From: Cheilinus undulatus
Taxonomy: Eukaryota; Chordata; Actinopteri; Labriformes; Labridae
Assembly: GCF_018320785.1 (NCBI RefSeq)
Contig: NC_054888.1
Location: 20,662,438-20,726,437 of the forward strand
Reading direction: 5' to 3'
DNA length: 64,000 nt
Shown here: one piece after another, positions 24,101-39,100 of the stretch
How the letters are laid out: each line of letters opens with the position of its first letter
Position numbering within the stretch: position 1 is the stretch's first letter
Notes under the pieces: generated by a model
What the model saw: only the letters and a program-made list of their open reading frames with translations
Databases searched by the model: none
Told to the model about the DNA's origin: nothing
Made by a program: the position numbers and the translations under genes

Positions 24101-27100
24101 TGTGAACCTGAGCAGAATGAGTGTTTTTGAAAGTGTGTGAGGGAGTCACAGCCCTCGTGGTTACCGAGGTGATTAGAGGGTAAAACCTCAGCAGGCTTAA
24201 GCCACACGAGTGATTAGGACGGACAATAATAACTCACAGACAGCGAGCTGGACTCACACTGTTGATCAGGTTTCATTCTGTCACTTTAAGAGCTCCTCCT
24301 ATCCACTTACACTCACCAGCCACTTCATTAGGTATACCTGCTCAGCTGCTCATTAATGCAAATGTCTCATCAGCCAATTACAGAGCGGGACTCGTCTGTC
24401 TCTGTGCACCAACATCTGAAAGTTGTGAAAACCGTCTACGCCTCAGCCACACATGGACACACTGTCCCGTCTGTGCTGTGCAGATTTTTGAGCATGTGCA
24501 CAGCTGACACGCAGAACCCATGCAGCGAATGTGTCGCACGTATGCATAGCTCACATTAAGTCCAGCCTTAGTGATTCTTACTGTGCACAATCTTTTATTG
24601 AGTGTAAGGCCTGGAACCCTTCTTTTCTAGACTAAACATCAACATATCAATATAATTATCATTGTTTTACCCCACATCTCATTTAAAAATGTATCAGTAC
24701 ATCCTAAAACTTATTTGCCCAGCCCTATGAGTTAAACTAGTCACTCTGCACAAATGTAAAGGTGCTATCACGATTCAGGTTCTCTAAAACTACTTCCTGT
24801 CTGTTATGCACCTCTGTGAGTTCTACAATAGCCGGACAGTGAAAGTACACCAATGGGTCAAGGAGGAGGGCCGGCAAGGCTTTAGTGGTCGTGTGATTGG
24901 TAGAGATCTGAAAAGCAAGGGGTGAAAATGACGCCCACTGACCTCGACCTTTGCCCTCAGTATCTTACCAGTGAGTTAGAGTGGATATTTGAGAGAAGTC
25001 TGAAAAAATCCTCTTAGGGTTCTTGAGATTTTGCATTGCCTAGGCTATAATCGACAGTTTCATAAAAACTGTCAGCAGGCTGACCCACAGGGTCAACAGG
25101 GCCCCTGAAAAACTGAGACTGGGCCCTCTCTAGTTGTGATTTATGGATATCAGTGTGTTGGATCATTAGCATTGGTGCTAGCATTCTGGCTAACAGTTGC
25201 TTCATGTTAGAACTGAAAAGTGTGTCTACTGTTACTGGATTCTGATGTTGAGATTATTTACTTGCAGTACTTTCAAACCACTTGCCACTTTTAACCCATT
25301 TTGTGCCACTTTTTTGTAACTTTTTCCAATTTTATCCAGTTTTTGCCCCTTTTTACCCAGTTCTTTCACTTCTATTTTTAAACCAATTTTTGCACATTTC
25401 TCAAACATCTTTTTGAAACTCTTGCCTACTTCAGCCTCTTTTTTCTTGCCTGTTTTCTGGATTTTTGTGCCCTTTTTTGTCACATTTTTTTTAACCTTTG
25501 TTGGCTATTTTGCCACATTTTATACATTTTTGGTCACTCTTCCACTAACTTTTGTCAAATTGTACCTAGTTTTGCTCATTAATACTTTTTTTTGCCACTT
25601 TTCACCCACTGTTGTGTTGTTTTTGTTACTTTACACCCATTTTTGTGTTGTTTTTCATAACTTTTTACTAATTTTTCTTAATGTTTTTGCCATCTTTTAC
25701 CATTTTTGCTCATAATTCCCATTTTTTGTCCAGTTTTGCCATTTTCTGACACTTTTGCCCATTTTTGCAACATCTCTTTACAAGTTTTGCCTTCTTTAGC
25801 CCTATTTTGTCTGTTTTCTGGATTTTTATTCCCATTGTTGTTGCTTTGCACACATTTTTGCAACATTTTTTCCTTTTTTGTCTATTTTTCCACTTTTTAC
25901 CAATTTTTGTCACTATTGAGCTACTTGTCAAATCATACCAATTTTCAACCATTGATACCACTTTTCTTGCCAACTTTTACCCATTTTTGCAGGGTTTTTT
26001 TGCAACTTTTTGCTCATTTTGCCTATTGTTTTTGCCATCTCATCCCATTTTTGCTCATATTACCCATTTTTTGCCCCATTTTGCCATTTTCTGACAATTT
26101 TATTTCCATTTCTGCAACATCGTTTTGCAACTTTTGCCTTCTTTATCTGTATTTTTTCCATTTTTGCCTTTTTGTGCCCATCTTTCTGCTTTTCACTCTT
26201 TTTTTTCGACTTTTTTTTTGCCACTTTTCAGCTATTTTTGTCACTTTGTACCAATTTTTGCCCACTGATGCCTCTTATTGCCACTTTTTGTCAGTTTTTT
26301 CATTGTTTTTTGAAACCTTTGTCCATTTTTCCCACTTCTTTTTGTCACTTTTTAACCATTTCTGGAACTTTTCCCCCATTTTTGCCACTTTTAACCCATT
26401 TATGCCTTTTAAAAATATTTTAACCTTTTTTTTTGTCTTTTCCCACAATTATTTAATTGTTTTCCAAAAAATTGTCTTTTATTTTACTCTAATTTCTGGC
26501 ATCCAGACATCTGTGCACATTATTGCTTAGCTCTGAAATCTGACAATCTTTTACTGATTATTCTGAATAACTGTTTATGAATAAAAATCATTTTGGTTGC
26601 TTTGATGAGAATGTTTTTTTTTATTCAGGTTAAAAATATTATTACCACAGCTTAATTTGAACAATAGACCATGATGTTCCTGACCTCCATGGCCCCCGGT
26701 TTGTCTGGGCCCCAGATTTTCTCCCCTTTATCCTCCTTATGGGCGGCCTTGACTGTCAGCATCAGAAACCCTGAAGATACTAAAGCTGTGTGTACTAATT
26801 GGTATCCCTTCCAGCCTTCTAGCTAAGCTAAGCTAACTCCAGCCTGACTCCAGTGTAGCACAGTCGTAGTCTGCCTGGCTGCCGTGTCTTCTTGCTGTCG
26901 TGTCGTGGTTTAGCATCGATGGATCATTTCAGCAGCTCTGAATGAACTTTAAATAGCAACAGCATCCAGACCCCATGCTCCTCTTCTTCTGATGTGAGAG
27001 CTTGTTTAGCTGCAGGTTTGACTTTATTACAGAGCAAAGATCATAATAGAAAGGCTCTTCTGCTCTGAAGAATCATGCATGGCTTTAGTAGAACCAAAAA

Positions 27101-30100
27101 CACTTTAGAAACCTTAACCACACCTAACAGTCATTTATGGGCTCTTTGAAAAGACGTTTTAATGTTCAAGTCTTCACTACTCAAATGTAGTCTGCTATAG
27201 ATGTGTAGGTCTGATCTGATGTTTCAGACATCAAATGTCCCTGAAGTCTTCCTCAGGTTTGTCCAGCAGTGAGAAAAGTTCCCTGGTGTATCTCTCATGG
27301 TGTTTGTTGTTGTTTAAGAGGGTGCTGGTCATGCTGTTTGTCCTTGTGATGCGATAAATGCAGCAAAAATGAGCTTCTAAAGGGAAGAGAGAGATTTTAG
27401 ATAAGTCTGAGTGAGAGATCTGGGCGTAAAGAGGAAGGTCAGAGTATCATCTTCCCTCCAAAGGCCAGCCAAGGTGGAGGAGGGGAGCGCCGGCTTCAGC
27501 TGTCTGCTGGCACGCCGCCCTCCACCCTCCACCCTCCACCTCGTGTGTTTGACTCAGTGCCTCCTGGTCTGAGAGGAAGCAGAACGCGGCCATATTGGCA
27601 GATATCAGCCCTGTTGACGAACGTCATCAGAATAAAACAGCATGATCACAGTGACTATCTGTTGTGTCCACTCAGATTAACGCTGATCTTGTTCACTGAA
27701 GGAAGAGTCTCTACTAGGCAGAGGAAGTCACAGTCAAACATGAGAGAATTGTTAAGTATCTAAGTTAAAGTCTACTTTAAGTACTGAGTAGATACTGAAG
27801 AGTCGTACAGTAGAATCTGATCTGTCCTTATTGGCAAAAACAACAAGAGAACAGATCAACCAGGCTGTCCAGGTAAAGTCACACCTCTATGATAAAGTCA
27901 AATACAGCAAAATCCAAAGCGTTAATGAAACTAGTGAAGAGTTAAAATGAACACTGTAAAGTGTAGTTAAACAACACTTTAAAGTATTTTATAATTACAC
28001 AGCACTGCAGTAGCTCTTAAGAACCTCTAGAATAAAGCAGAGTCTACCAATGCATGCTGATGGAGAAATGTCCCTATGCTTTCCATAGGAACACCTGAAG
28101 TCACAGATGACTCAGTGGTTAACTTCACTCATGGTAAAAGCATGTCTCACCTTAAAAACAACAAAAATCCATCAGAGACATGAGCAGAAGAAGCCCAGCA
28201 GGCAGAGGTGGAAGCAGTAAAAAAGTAAAGTACTCAAGTAAAATACAGTTACTCTGGTAAAAACTTACCCAAGTAATAGTAAAAGCACTGATTTAAAAAT
28301 GTATGCAAAAAAGGATAAATACCACAAAAAGCTAGTCAATTACAGTTATTTGAATAATTAGTTACTATTATTATTTTAATTTATAATCATTACAATTTAT
28401 ATATAATTGATTTTGTTTATTATTATTATTTAGTTAGTTTTTTATTTCACTATTATATACTAATTTTAGATAGTTTACTTTTTACTTTTTGTTCTTAGTT
28501 GCTATTATTATATTATTTTATATTATTATGATAGTTTAATTTATTACTATTATTGATTTTTTTGTTATTCATTATCATTTATTATTATCTATTAGTTTAA
28601 CTTATTTATTATATATTATTATATTAGTATTAATTAGATTTTTCTTACTTTTTGTTATTAGTTACTATAATGATTGTTTCATTTCTTACTATTATTCTAG
28701 ATTTTTTTGGTTATATATTATCATTTGTTGTTATTATCTATTAGTTTAATGTATTTTTCATATTATTTATTTATTGCTAGTTAGTTTTTTTTTTTTTTGA
28801 GTTTTTGTAAATAGTTATTTCCACCCCTGCTGAGTTAAATTTGCAGTGTTTTTCAGAGACTTAATAATAATGTCAGTATGATATTCCAGTTTTTTATTTT
28901 TAATAAATGTGCAAAAATTCCTAAAACTCTATTTTTTACTTTGTAATGATGGAGTACTGAGAGTAGATCAATGAGAATAAAAAAATTTTTTTTTGACTGT
29001 AGCATCATGCTCAAACATGACAAAAGGGAAAACAGTGAAAAGGGGGTCTGAACATTTTCTGAATGAGATGAATGTTGGATTGTAGCTGCAAAATACAATC
29101 CACTCTCTGAGTCCATTGAAATGCATGAGCTCAAAGCAGTGTTGATTTTGACAACTATTTTAAATTTTAGTCTCAGTCTTTAGATTAAATGCCTTTTAGT
29201 TTTAGTCACATTTTAGTCATTTCTAACCTTTATAATTTTAGTTGACGAAAACTTAAAAATATTTTAGTCTAGTTTTAGTCCAAGCATTTAATCTCTTGCC
29301 TGAATCTGGTACCAAACTGTGATAGTGTGTTCTATGCTGGGGTCCCTGCTTTCTACAGCTGAGAGGCAGAAGAGACACAGATACATTTTATTTTGACAGA
29401 TTTACCCACAGTGGAGAAAATCATGGATTTTGTATGTCCAATGAAAACGAAACTACATTTTAGTCTCGCTTTAGTCGTCAAAGATCTATTTTTGGCTAGT
29501 CTTAGTCTCGTCTTTCTCATGGATAAAACGTTTTCAGTCATAGTTTTAGTCTGCGGCACTAACACTGACTCAGAGTACTTTAAAAGGACAACTCTGAGGC
29601 TCAAACATCATGTAGCTTTTGCTTGTTTGAACAGCCAAAATAATGATCAGGAATAGAAGGAGTACAAGAATATGGCACACTAAAGTTCAGCTACTCTGAT
29701 AGAAATTTACTACCGTAAAAATAAAATTATTACCTTTCTGCAGGGACCTTTCAGGTACTACTGAACTACTTAGATGGTTGCAGCCTTTTTTGCAATTATG
29801 AAATTGCACAGTCCAATATTGCGAATTCAATTAGGTAGATTGTGCAGCGTTAATAAAGGTGCACCTTTAAAATAAAGTGAAAGCATCTGCAAATTTTGCA
29901 TGAAATGTGGACACCCGTCTAGTTTATGTGGTTGACAGAAAGCTTAGGTTTCCTTTTTACTTGATTTAACAGATGCTATGTAAAATGAACGGTTAGGACT
30001 TCCTCCAAAAAGTCAGAATGACTGAAATAAAAAACTCTACAAAGTTCCTAAATCATAGAAACGTGAGTGAATGTGGTTAGCAATTTTCCACTGCCATTAA

Positions 30101-33100
30101 TCCGGTCCAGACAGCTGACAGAATCACTCACACCTTCTCCTGGAAATCATCGTGGTTGTCATAGTGATGTAATGTCACCTGCTCATGAACTGGTCAGCTG
30201 TGCTGCAGAGCATGCTGGGAAAATTCCCCTTCAGTGGAATCCGGATGAGTGTGGTGACTAAGGAGGGGTGAGGAGGGGGAGGCCTTTAAGGAGCAGCAGG
30301 AGACCCGATGTGCTGCTGGGAGTCAAAGAGGCAGGACCCCATGACTCTGACCTCCCCCCTCCAGGCATCCAAAGACCTCCACCTCGACCTCCAGCACCCG
30401 AAATACCCCCCGGCACATCCTCTCTCCGCCCCCTGAAAACCTCGAGACACTCTCTGATATAATGAGAGTTGAAAGTCCTGCTAATGTTCCTTAAAATATT
30501 TTATTTCTCCAGTATGGACTTGCCCGAACTCCAACATCCAGCTTCCAGGTTAAATGCAACACAGCAGAAGTCCCCAAACATTTTGGGATTTTATAGAACA
30601 TCTGTGCATACTTCTGATTTTTTCATGGCACCAGTTTCGAACCAGTACACCCAAGAAGTCTTCTGAGAGGAATTGAGGACAGTGGAGCAACGGCGTGGCG
30701 TGCAAATCAACACAGACAGACATGCTGCCAATTATACCACCCGTACAAATGTCACCCCATGGTCCAGTTGGCTCTAAATTCTGAGTCAACACCTAGCCTC
30801 TGCATCAGACCAATGGGAACGCCTTGCTGTCGTTTAGAATGATGCTGAGCAGTTGCATCGATTAGACGTCACATCCATGTTGCATACCTGTTCTTGTGTT
30901 CCACTATGAGGAACCATACCATGCCAAACTCCACTTTTTCCAACTGTGCAAGGGCCAAAAGCTCTAGTCTCACATGAGTCAGAAAAACCCATCTTTGGGG
31001 AGGTCAAACATGCTCGGGCATGGTACGGATTACCAAGTGTGATGCACCCCAATACTATCTCTCTGTCTGCACTTTAGATCAATAGTGTTTTATTTACCTA
31101 AAGTGCAAAGGTGTATAAATAAAACACAGTTCTTTTGAGAAATTAGTTTGCTGATGAGGTATGTGAATGAATAAATACTCAAACATTTTCTTACCATTAA
31201 TTTCCAGCCAACTTCAAGGTTTATTTACTTGCTACATTTTTTTTTACATTGGGAAGCTTTTAGGTACTCAACATTGTCATCAACCGTCTGAGACTGATGT
31301 TGCTGAATATAACAAGAAGTGACACGGGGTAGAAAAAGTGAAACAACTGTCGAACCATTAATTTTAGCCTCTTCAATTCGCGCCCCCTTGAAGCGTGCTG
31401 ATTTGCCATTCTAATGACGCTATCCACGCCTCTGTGGCCCTTATGGAAGCTTTTTTAGTGAGCCTGGAACTTGGGTGACTTTCGGTGGTATATAAAGATT
31501 AAACCCAAATCGGTAAATCTGATATTGCGCTACTTTTTGTTCATTTTCAAATCCATTTTTGATTATTTCTGCTGATAGCAGCTAATGCTAACTACCATAT
31601 TGTTTTTCCTGAATGCTTTGTGACAGGCCTGGGCCACCCTAAAATCTATGAATTTTAGTTGTTTGTCTTTTGCCTTTATAGTCCCATATTTTCTTTTTAA
31701 TTTAAGTGACATTACTGCAGCACAGATATTCTTAAAGCCCTGGCTGTCCTGAAAAGAAGGATGTTTGGAGCTTGACTGTACACCACAGGGTTGATGTTTT
31801 ACAAGCTTTTTAAGACAATAAGTCCAGGAGAGACAAAACAGTTTAAAGGAGGATTAAAGCAATTTATACCTTGATGTTTTAAATTCAGTTAAAGCTAAAG
31901 TGTACAGAAGTCAACAGAGCAGCAGTATGTGAAAAATATTAAAAAGACAGCAGATCTCTGTGTAAATAAGTCTCCATGGGCCGTAACATGAATCCCAACT
32001 TATTAAACCTCGAAGTGGCTGTGCTTGGCCTGCACACCTGTCCCCCCCCTCCCTCCCAGGACTCCCAGCATGCCACTCTGCAGTGGGCCGGGCTTATCTA
32101 TCTATAACTCTTGTGGGCCGTCTCCTCATCGCTCTTAATACCCACAAACCTCCAGTGTGTGTAACGGGGTATTTTTGGGGGGTGAAATGGAACACCGACG
32201 GCGGGGGAAGAAGACAGTGAGCGCTCACACTGTCAGTTATGTACTACAGTATTTCCTGATCTGACTTTACAGTAAAACAGCTAAAGTGACGTTTTCTTCC
32301 CCTATATTAGCAAAGTCATGAATGTGGCATGGTAATGTGATCTTTGCAGACTTTTCGAGAATCCCCTGAATGCATCATGAGACATTTGAGTGCGGCACAA
32401 TGAGCCTCAGACAGTGAGGGCTGTAAAGGATACACCAGGTGTGTCGTCCAGAAATAGAAGAGGATTTTAATAGAAACAAACACTTCAAGCCTGCAGTCAT
32501 CTGCATGAACCACAGAAATAATAGGATGATAATTAATATTCCATTCATCTTTGTAGCTTTATAGAAATGAAGATCATGTTTTCTTAAAATAAAACCAGCT
32601 GGTTTTACTGCTTTTATTATGTAGACACTGTTACCCACAGAGTGATGCTGTATAAGTGGAACAAACATGCCGCTCTGCCTGATGTTTAAACTGTATTCAT
32701 CAGGAGTACGCTTCATAAAGATGCTCAGATAACACCACCAGCCTCTTGAAATGTTTCCACCAGGGCTGATAAAAGATAAAAAATCTTAATCGGGATTAAT
32801 CTCTGATTTTCTGTAGTTAGTGGTAATCAATCCCATCCTGCTTATCCCATTATAAAATCCCCCAGTTGTGCATTTAAAACCACAAACCTGCTTTTATAGG
32901 TATATAAATACCCCAACCACAAAAAAGGAATTTGTTCTGGATTGCAGGGGAAATAAGAAGATGAACTTTTGATATTACAATGTGCAGATGACTCCTTGCC
33001 TTTCCACTGAGCTGTCTGTGAGTTTTTAAAGTGAAATGAGACTTTAAGAAGCAGTGATGGGGAGAGAAAAAGTCGAAATTATGAGGTGCAAGTCAGAATT

Positions 33101-36100
33101 ATGAGATAAGAATTTTAAATTATGAGATAAAAGGTCGAAATAATGAGATAAAAGTTGTAATTATGAGATAAATTTCAACCTGATGAGATACAAATTCAAA
33201 ATTATGAGATAAAAAGCTGAAATTAAGATGAAAAGTCATAATTTTGAGATAAAAATAAAAAATTATAAAATTAAAAGTTGAAATTGAGATAAAAATAAAA
33301 AATTATGAAATAAATAGTTGAAATTGAGATAAAAGTAAAAATTCTGAGGTAAAAAGTCAATACTGAGATAAAATTTTAAAATGATGACATAAAAGTGGAA
33401 ATTATGAGATTAAAGTTGAAATTAAGATAAAAAAAAGTCATAATACTGAGATCAAAGTTAAATTTTCAAGATAAAAATTCGAAATTATGGGATGAAAATT
33501 CAAATTAATGTGAAAAGTCAAAATTCTTGGACAAAAAGTTGAAATTCTAAAATAAAAAGTCAAACTTTTTAGTTAAAAATTCGAAATTACAAGATAAAAG
33601 TTGCAATTGAGATGAAAAGTCGAAATTCTAAGATAAGTCTAAATTCTGAGAAGAAAAATAAATTATGAGATAAAATTTGAAATTAAGATAAAAAGTCATT
33701 ATAATGAGATTTATTGTGAGATAAAACGTTGAAATTGAGTTGAAAAGTAGAAATTCTAAAATAAACAGTAAAAATTCTGAAATAAAAAGTCAAAATTTTG
33801 AGATAAAAAGTCATTATACTGGTATAAAAAGTCATAATTTTTAAGGTAAGAATTCAAAATCATGCGATAAAAGTTGAAATCGACATATAAAGTCAATATG
33901 AGCCAAAAAATTCAAAAATTTGAGATAAAAAAATCATATTTGGGAGATTAAAATTCATAAAAGTAAAACAGAATGTCAAAATTCTGTGTTAAAAGGTCAA
34001 ATCTTTGACATAAAAATTTGAAATTATGGGATAAAAAGTTTCAATTGAGATGAAAAGTCATTATGAGATAAAACGCTATAATTATGAGATGAAAAAAATT
34101 GTAAGATGAAAAGTCAAAATTCTGAAACAAAAAGACGTAATTCTGAGATAAAAAGTCAAAATCATGAGGAAAAAAGTTGAAATTATTATTCTAAAATTAT
34201 AATTATAGACAAACTGTTTTTAGTTTTTGGCATTTTGCAGAGGTTAATTCTATTAAAGGATAATAATTTGAGCTTTCTTTCCAGGACTGAAATTCAAACC
34301 TGTATCCAGAGTCTAAGACTGTAGTCTATGAGTGCTGGCTCTGCTAAATGACCTAACCTTCTGCTAAACTGACTAGAGGTTCAAACTTCTGTCCCGTGTC
34401 AGTAACGACCAGGGTCAAAGGTGTCCATCCATTTGGACGTCCTCGTTTATGCAATATCTCGAGAACACTTTGGATAAATGTCCACTCTGAACCTAGGATG
34501 AACTGATTTTGAAGGTCAAAGGTCAAGGTCATTGAGTTAAAAGTTCGTTTCTTTCTTGTGAATGTGGTATCTCGAGAATTTCTCTCCATCTGTCAGTCAG
34601 TATCTCATGAACATCCTGGATATTACCCTCTCTATCTTCGGCCCCCTGAAAGCTGGAGAACTTTGATACTGAACGATCAGTTTGACCTGCCCCTATTTCC
34701 CATCAGAGTTATATCAGGCTCTGGCACGCTGTGGTTCATAAACAGGGCTGTGGTGACTGCTCGTCATTCTCGGTCAGCGTGTTTGTGCGAGTGCTGCAGC
34801 TTTGGGGAAGTCCCGTCGTGGCGTTGCTCGTGGTTTGTGTATCTGTCACAGGATTACGGCGGCAGGTGGTGCTGATGGTGTCGGACCTATCAGCAGATCA
34901 GATTAGCTGTGACCTTGTCCACCTAACAACAAAACAAACGTCTCCTTTACCCAGAAACACCTCAGAAACAGCCCACCAAAGAAAAAGACTCAGATATCTA
35001 AAGTTTTTGAGTCTGAATTTAAAAGGATGAAAGAGAGATCAGATTTAGTCGCTTTTATTCTACATGTTATGCAACAGTCAAAATGTCTCAGTATATCCAA
35101 AACTAGGTGAAAACAGACTGAAACCATGCTTCCACTGATAGATCTGAAGAAAGCACCATGCATGAATACACAGACAGATCATTATGATGATTAATTGACT
35201 GATTGATTGATTAATCTGCACCTGTCGTCTCCTCTGCAGGTGCTGCAGAAGCTCGGGAAGGCCGATGAGACACGGGACACCGTGTTCGAGGAGATGGTTG
35301 GAAACTTCAACAAGCAGACGGTCAGGAACCTTTTTTACACCTTCACCCTTAAGTCTTCATGATTTTAGTCCTGAATAGAAAAGAAAAGTGAAAATAAATT
35401 CTGTGTTGCCAGATGATTTCAGAGAAATCACACATTTATTACATTCTGTGACTCTAATAACTTAAAACACTGAACAGAAATTCATCACTGAAGTTCCTGT
35501 TGGAGATGCTGTTCTCTTTGTACGGTGGCCCTGAAGGCAACTAGTAAAATATGTCCATGTTTGAAAAAACATTTCATGAGAAAAAAAATTGAAAGAATGC
35601 AAAAATTACCATTGCAAAAAACATTTTTTATTCAACATCAAAACATTTAACTGACTAAAACATGTTTTAGCTCTCTGTGAAGAAAACTTTGCATTGTGCA
35701 AAATGATTTGACATTTAACGAAAACATTTAACTGTCTGCAAAAAAATATTTTGTCTGGTGTAAAAATATTATAAACCTGCAAGAAATGAAAAAAAGATTG
35801 TTTTTCTGGTGAAATTATGTTTTTTTTTTTTAGTTCTTTTGTTAATAGTTTTATGATAAGGTGTTTGCATTGCATACAATTTTTTTGCAGGTGAAACATA
35901 TTTTTTTATTACATTTATCTTTTTTAAAGTTTTATGAAGAGGTATTTGCATTGCATTATGTATTTTTTGCAGCTGGAATATATATTATTTATTTATTTAC
36001 GTACTTATTTCATTGTTTTATGATAAGATATTTGCATTGCATAAAACATTTTTTGCAGGTGAAATATTTTTTTTAAATACATTTGTTTATTTTATAGTTT

Positions 36101-39100
36101 TATGATAAGGTATTTGCGTCGCATTATATATTTTTTGCAGCAGGAATATTTTTTTTTTTACTTTTTTACTAATTATATAGTTTTATGATCAGATACTTGC
36201 ATTGCTTAAAATATTTTCTGCAAGTGTAACATATTTTTTTTAAACTATATTTATTTATTTATTTTATAGTTTTATGATAAGGTATTTGCATCGCACTGTA
36301 TATTTTTGCAGCTGGAATGTATTTTATTTATTAATAGGTATTTGCATTGCATAAAAGATTTTTCTGCAGTTGAAACATATTTTTTTATTTTATTTGTATT
36401 TATTTACTATTTATCTATTGATTTATTTTATAGTTTTATGCTGAAGTATTTGCATTGCATACATTTTTTTTTGCAGTTGAAACATTTTTATTATTTTATT
36501 TATATTCATTTTTTATTAATCTATTTTTTATTTTATAATTTTATGCTAAAGTCTTTGCATTGCATTTTTTTATTCAGAGAAATTTTTTTTGGGTTTCTGA
36601 TGAAAGTCATTTTTTAAAGTTTGCTCTAAATATGTTTTACAGATGTCCTTTAGGACCACCGTAGTTCTGGGGTGAAGTCACAGCTGCCTTCCTTCTCAGG
36701 ACCTGATCTTATTGGATCTTGTTTTTCTGTCTTTCTGTCCCTCCCGTTTCTTCATACGTTGATTTTCTGAGAATGTTTTGTGTTTTCTTTCTCAGAATGA
36801 AGGCACCAAACTGCAGAAAGACCTGAAAGCGTACCTGGCAGCAGTGAAAAGTGAGTTTTCCCACATTTGAAATCTAAATTACAGCAGAATCTGCAGCCGC
36901 TTTAAGTGTTTTTGATACTTTTATTGTTTCGACTGCATCACACAGAGGAGCAAGCACCTGTGCATTTTTCTTAAGTTATCTCATGTTTGTGTGTTGCAGC
37001 GATGCACGACGCATCTCGGCGGCTGCAGGACTGCCTGGCCGAGATGTACGAGCCGGAATGGTTTGGTAAAGAGGAGATGGACTCGCTGGCAGAGGTGAGT
37101 CCAGGAAAAATGCTCATTGATGTGGAAAATGATGAAAACACTTTGAGGATGTTTTCTTTTTCTTCCGCTTCCACCAGCATCAGAGTCTCTTTAGCCAGAA
37201 CTAACAAAAATTTCTCCTTCTCCACCTGCTAACTCTTTATTTTTCCTAACTGCATGCGTGTCTCACTCGGTCCTGAAGGAAATGATAGAGAAGGAAATGG
37301 ACAATATCTTAGAGGTAAAACTCAGAATCTAGTGATCACTAGAGAGCAGAATCAAAGTTAGCTAGCATGTAGATGGAGAGAAACTCCCAGTGGTTTGTCT
37401 GCATGTCCTATGGTCAGAGACTGTTTTCTATGAGGTGCTCTCTCTCTCTCTCTCTGTCTATTATATGTATAAATTGTAGTTTTGATGTCTCAGGTTTAAA
37501 AATTCTGAGTTGATCTTGAACTTTTATCCTTCAGGACACAGACACGCTGTGGTTGGACTACCACCAGAGCCTCACTGAAAAATCTATGGCCACCCTGGAC
37601 ACATACCTGACCCAGTTTCCTGACATCAAGGTGTGTTTCTGCTCCTTTCACATGCAGAAGATCGAAGATCAAACAGAAACTAAAATGTTGTTTCTTTTTT
37701 GTGCTGCAGGCTCGTATAGCGAAGCGTGACAGGAAGATGGTGGACTTCGACAGCGCCCGGCATCACTTCGCCTCCTTACAGAAAGGAAAGAAGAAGGATG
37801 AGGCCAAGATCGCCAAGGTACGCCACCTGTGTGGGTCTTTGTGTGTGTGCATGTGTGCTCAGTTTTTAATAAAGGAGTGATTTACTGCTAATGCAAACAC
37901 TGAAGGAGGAAGTGACCCTTTGTCAAACCTTTTGAGACTCGTTACAGTACTTTTTTAGACCAGGTTCTGGACTGGTCTAGCACCAGTATGCACCATCACC
38001 CTCATAACCACAAATTTTCTTCAAATTTCCAGAACAAACTGATGTTTTCAATAAAAATGGATCAGTTTAGCTTTAAGATGAACCACAAGATTTGACAGAA
38101 CAAAGAGGTGGAGATACGTCCTTCAAAATAAAAGCACATCATAGACGTTTTACCATGTTTTATTCCAGAAACACATCTGCAACCCACTGAAAAGGGCCAT
38201 TTTTTTCTCACTGTCAGAGGGCCACATTTCATCATAAACTACAGGATATTTTTAACTCTGAGTATATTTTACACCCATAACTACCATTTTTCTGCATCTG
38301 ATGATGCATATAAAGCAGCTTTACAGCGTTTATATAACAACTTGCATTTAAATCTCTTGCAAAGCAGCTAATGTGTACAAATAATTAAAGATAATAATAG
38401 ACATGTTTCTATTTTTCATGCTTTCATGGCAGATATTTTCATATTTTCTTATTTATTTCAGTTTCTTGATATTTAAAACTGACATGCATGCCACATTTAG
38501 TGAGGAGGAGGAGGGCCTTATGTGGCCCAGAGTTGCCCACCACTTCCTATTGCTGGGTCCCATCCAGTTTGAAATACTGGTGAATCAGCTGGAGGCTCGG
38601 GGGCTACGTCTGGCCCCTGATGGCTTCCCATTCGGCCCCCAGAGGATTGAAAAGAAGGCAAAAATTTGTTGTTATACTAATATTTAGCTTTTTTTCTTCT
38701 TGATTAAAGGTGCAGTTTTTCACATCAATTTTCCACATATGACTCTTTAAAAGGGACATTTCCCCCCACGAGAATCTTCACAGATCTGTTTCCTGCATGT
38801 GATTATGCCCGATCATAACACACCATGTTTGCATCAAACTCAACTCTAGAAATATGAAGCTAAAATATCTCAATCGCCCCCTTGTGGCTGGATGTAGTAT
38901 AGGTGATAAGGTCTGATCCCACTGTTAAAGGCGGTAGGTTCCATTAATTTTAGAAGGATTAGTGTTTTTTACAAGGATATGTTAATTAGATGAAAATATT
39001 GATTTTATTTCTGTTAATTTCAATGTCCAGACCCCAAAGCGCCAGTTAAAAAAAAGCAAGCACTTGTGAAAATGAAGTTGCAGAATTCAGATATCACAGA

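Noticed and set aside
25706-26530. 274-codon + strand ORF, the second longest in the window
   Set aside because: It is the translation of the CCATTTTTGCCACTTTT pyrimidine array of repeat copy B; composition is almost only Phe, Leu, Pro, Cys, His, Ser and Thr, other frames are open too, and the same array elsewhere has no matching ORF.
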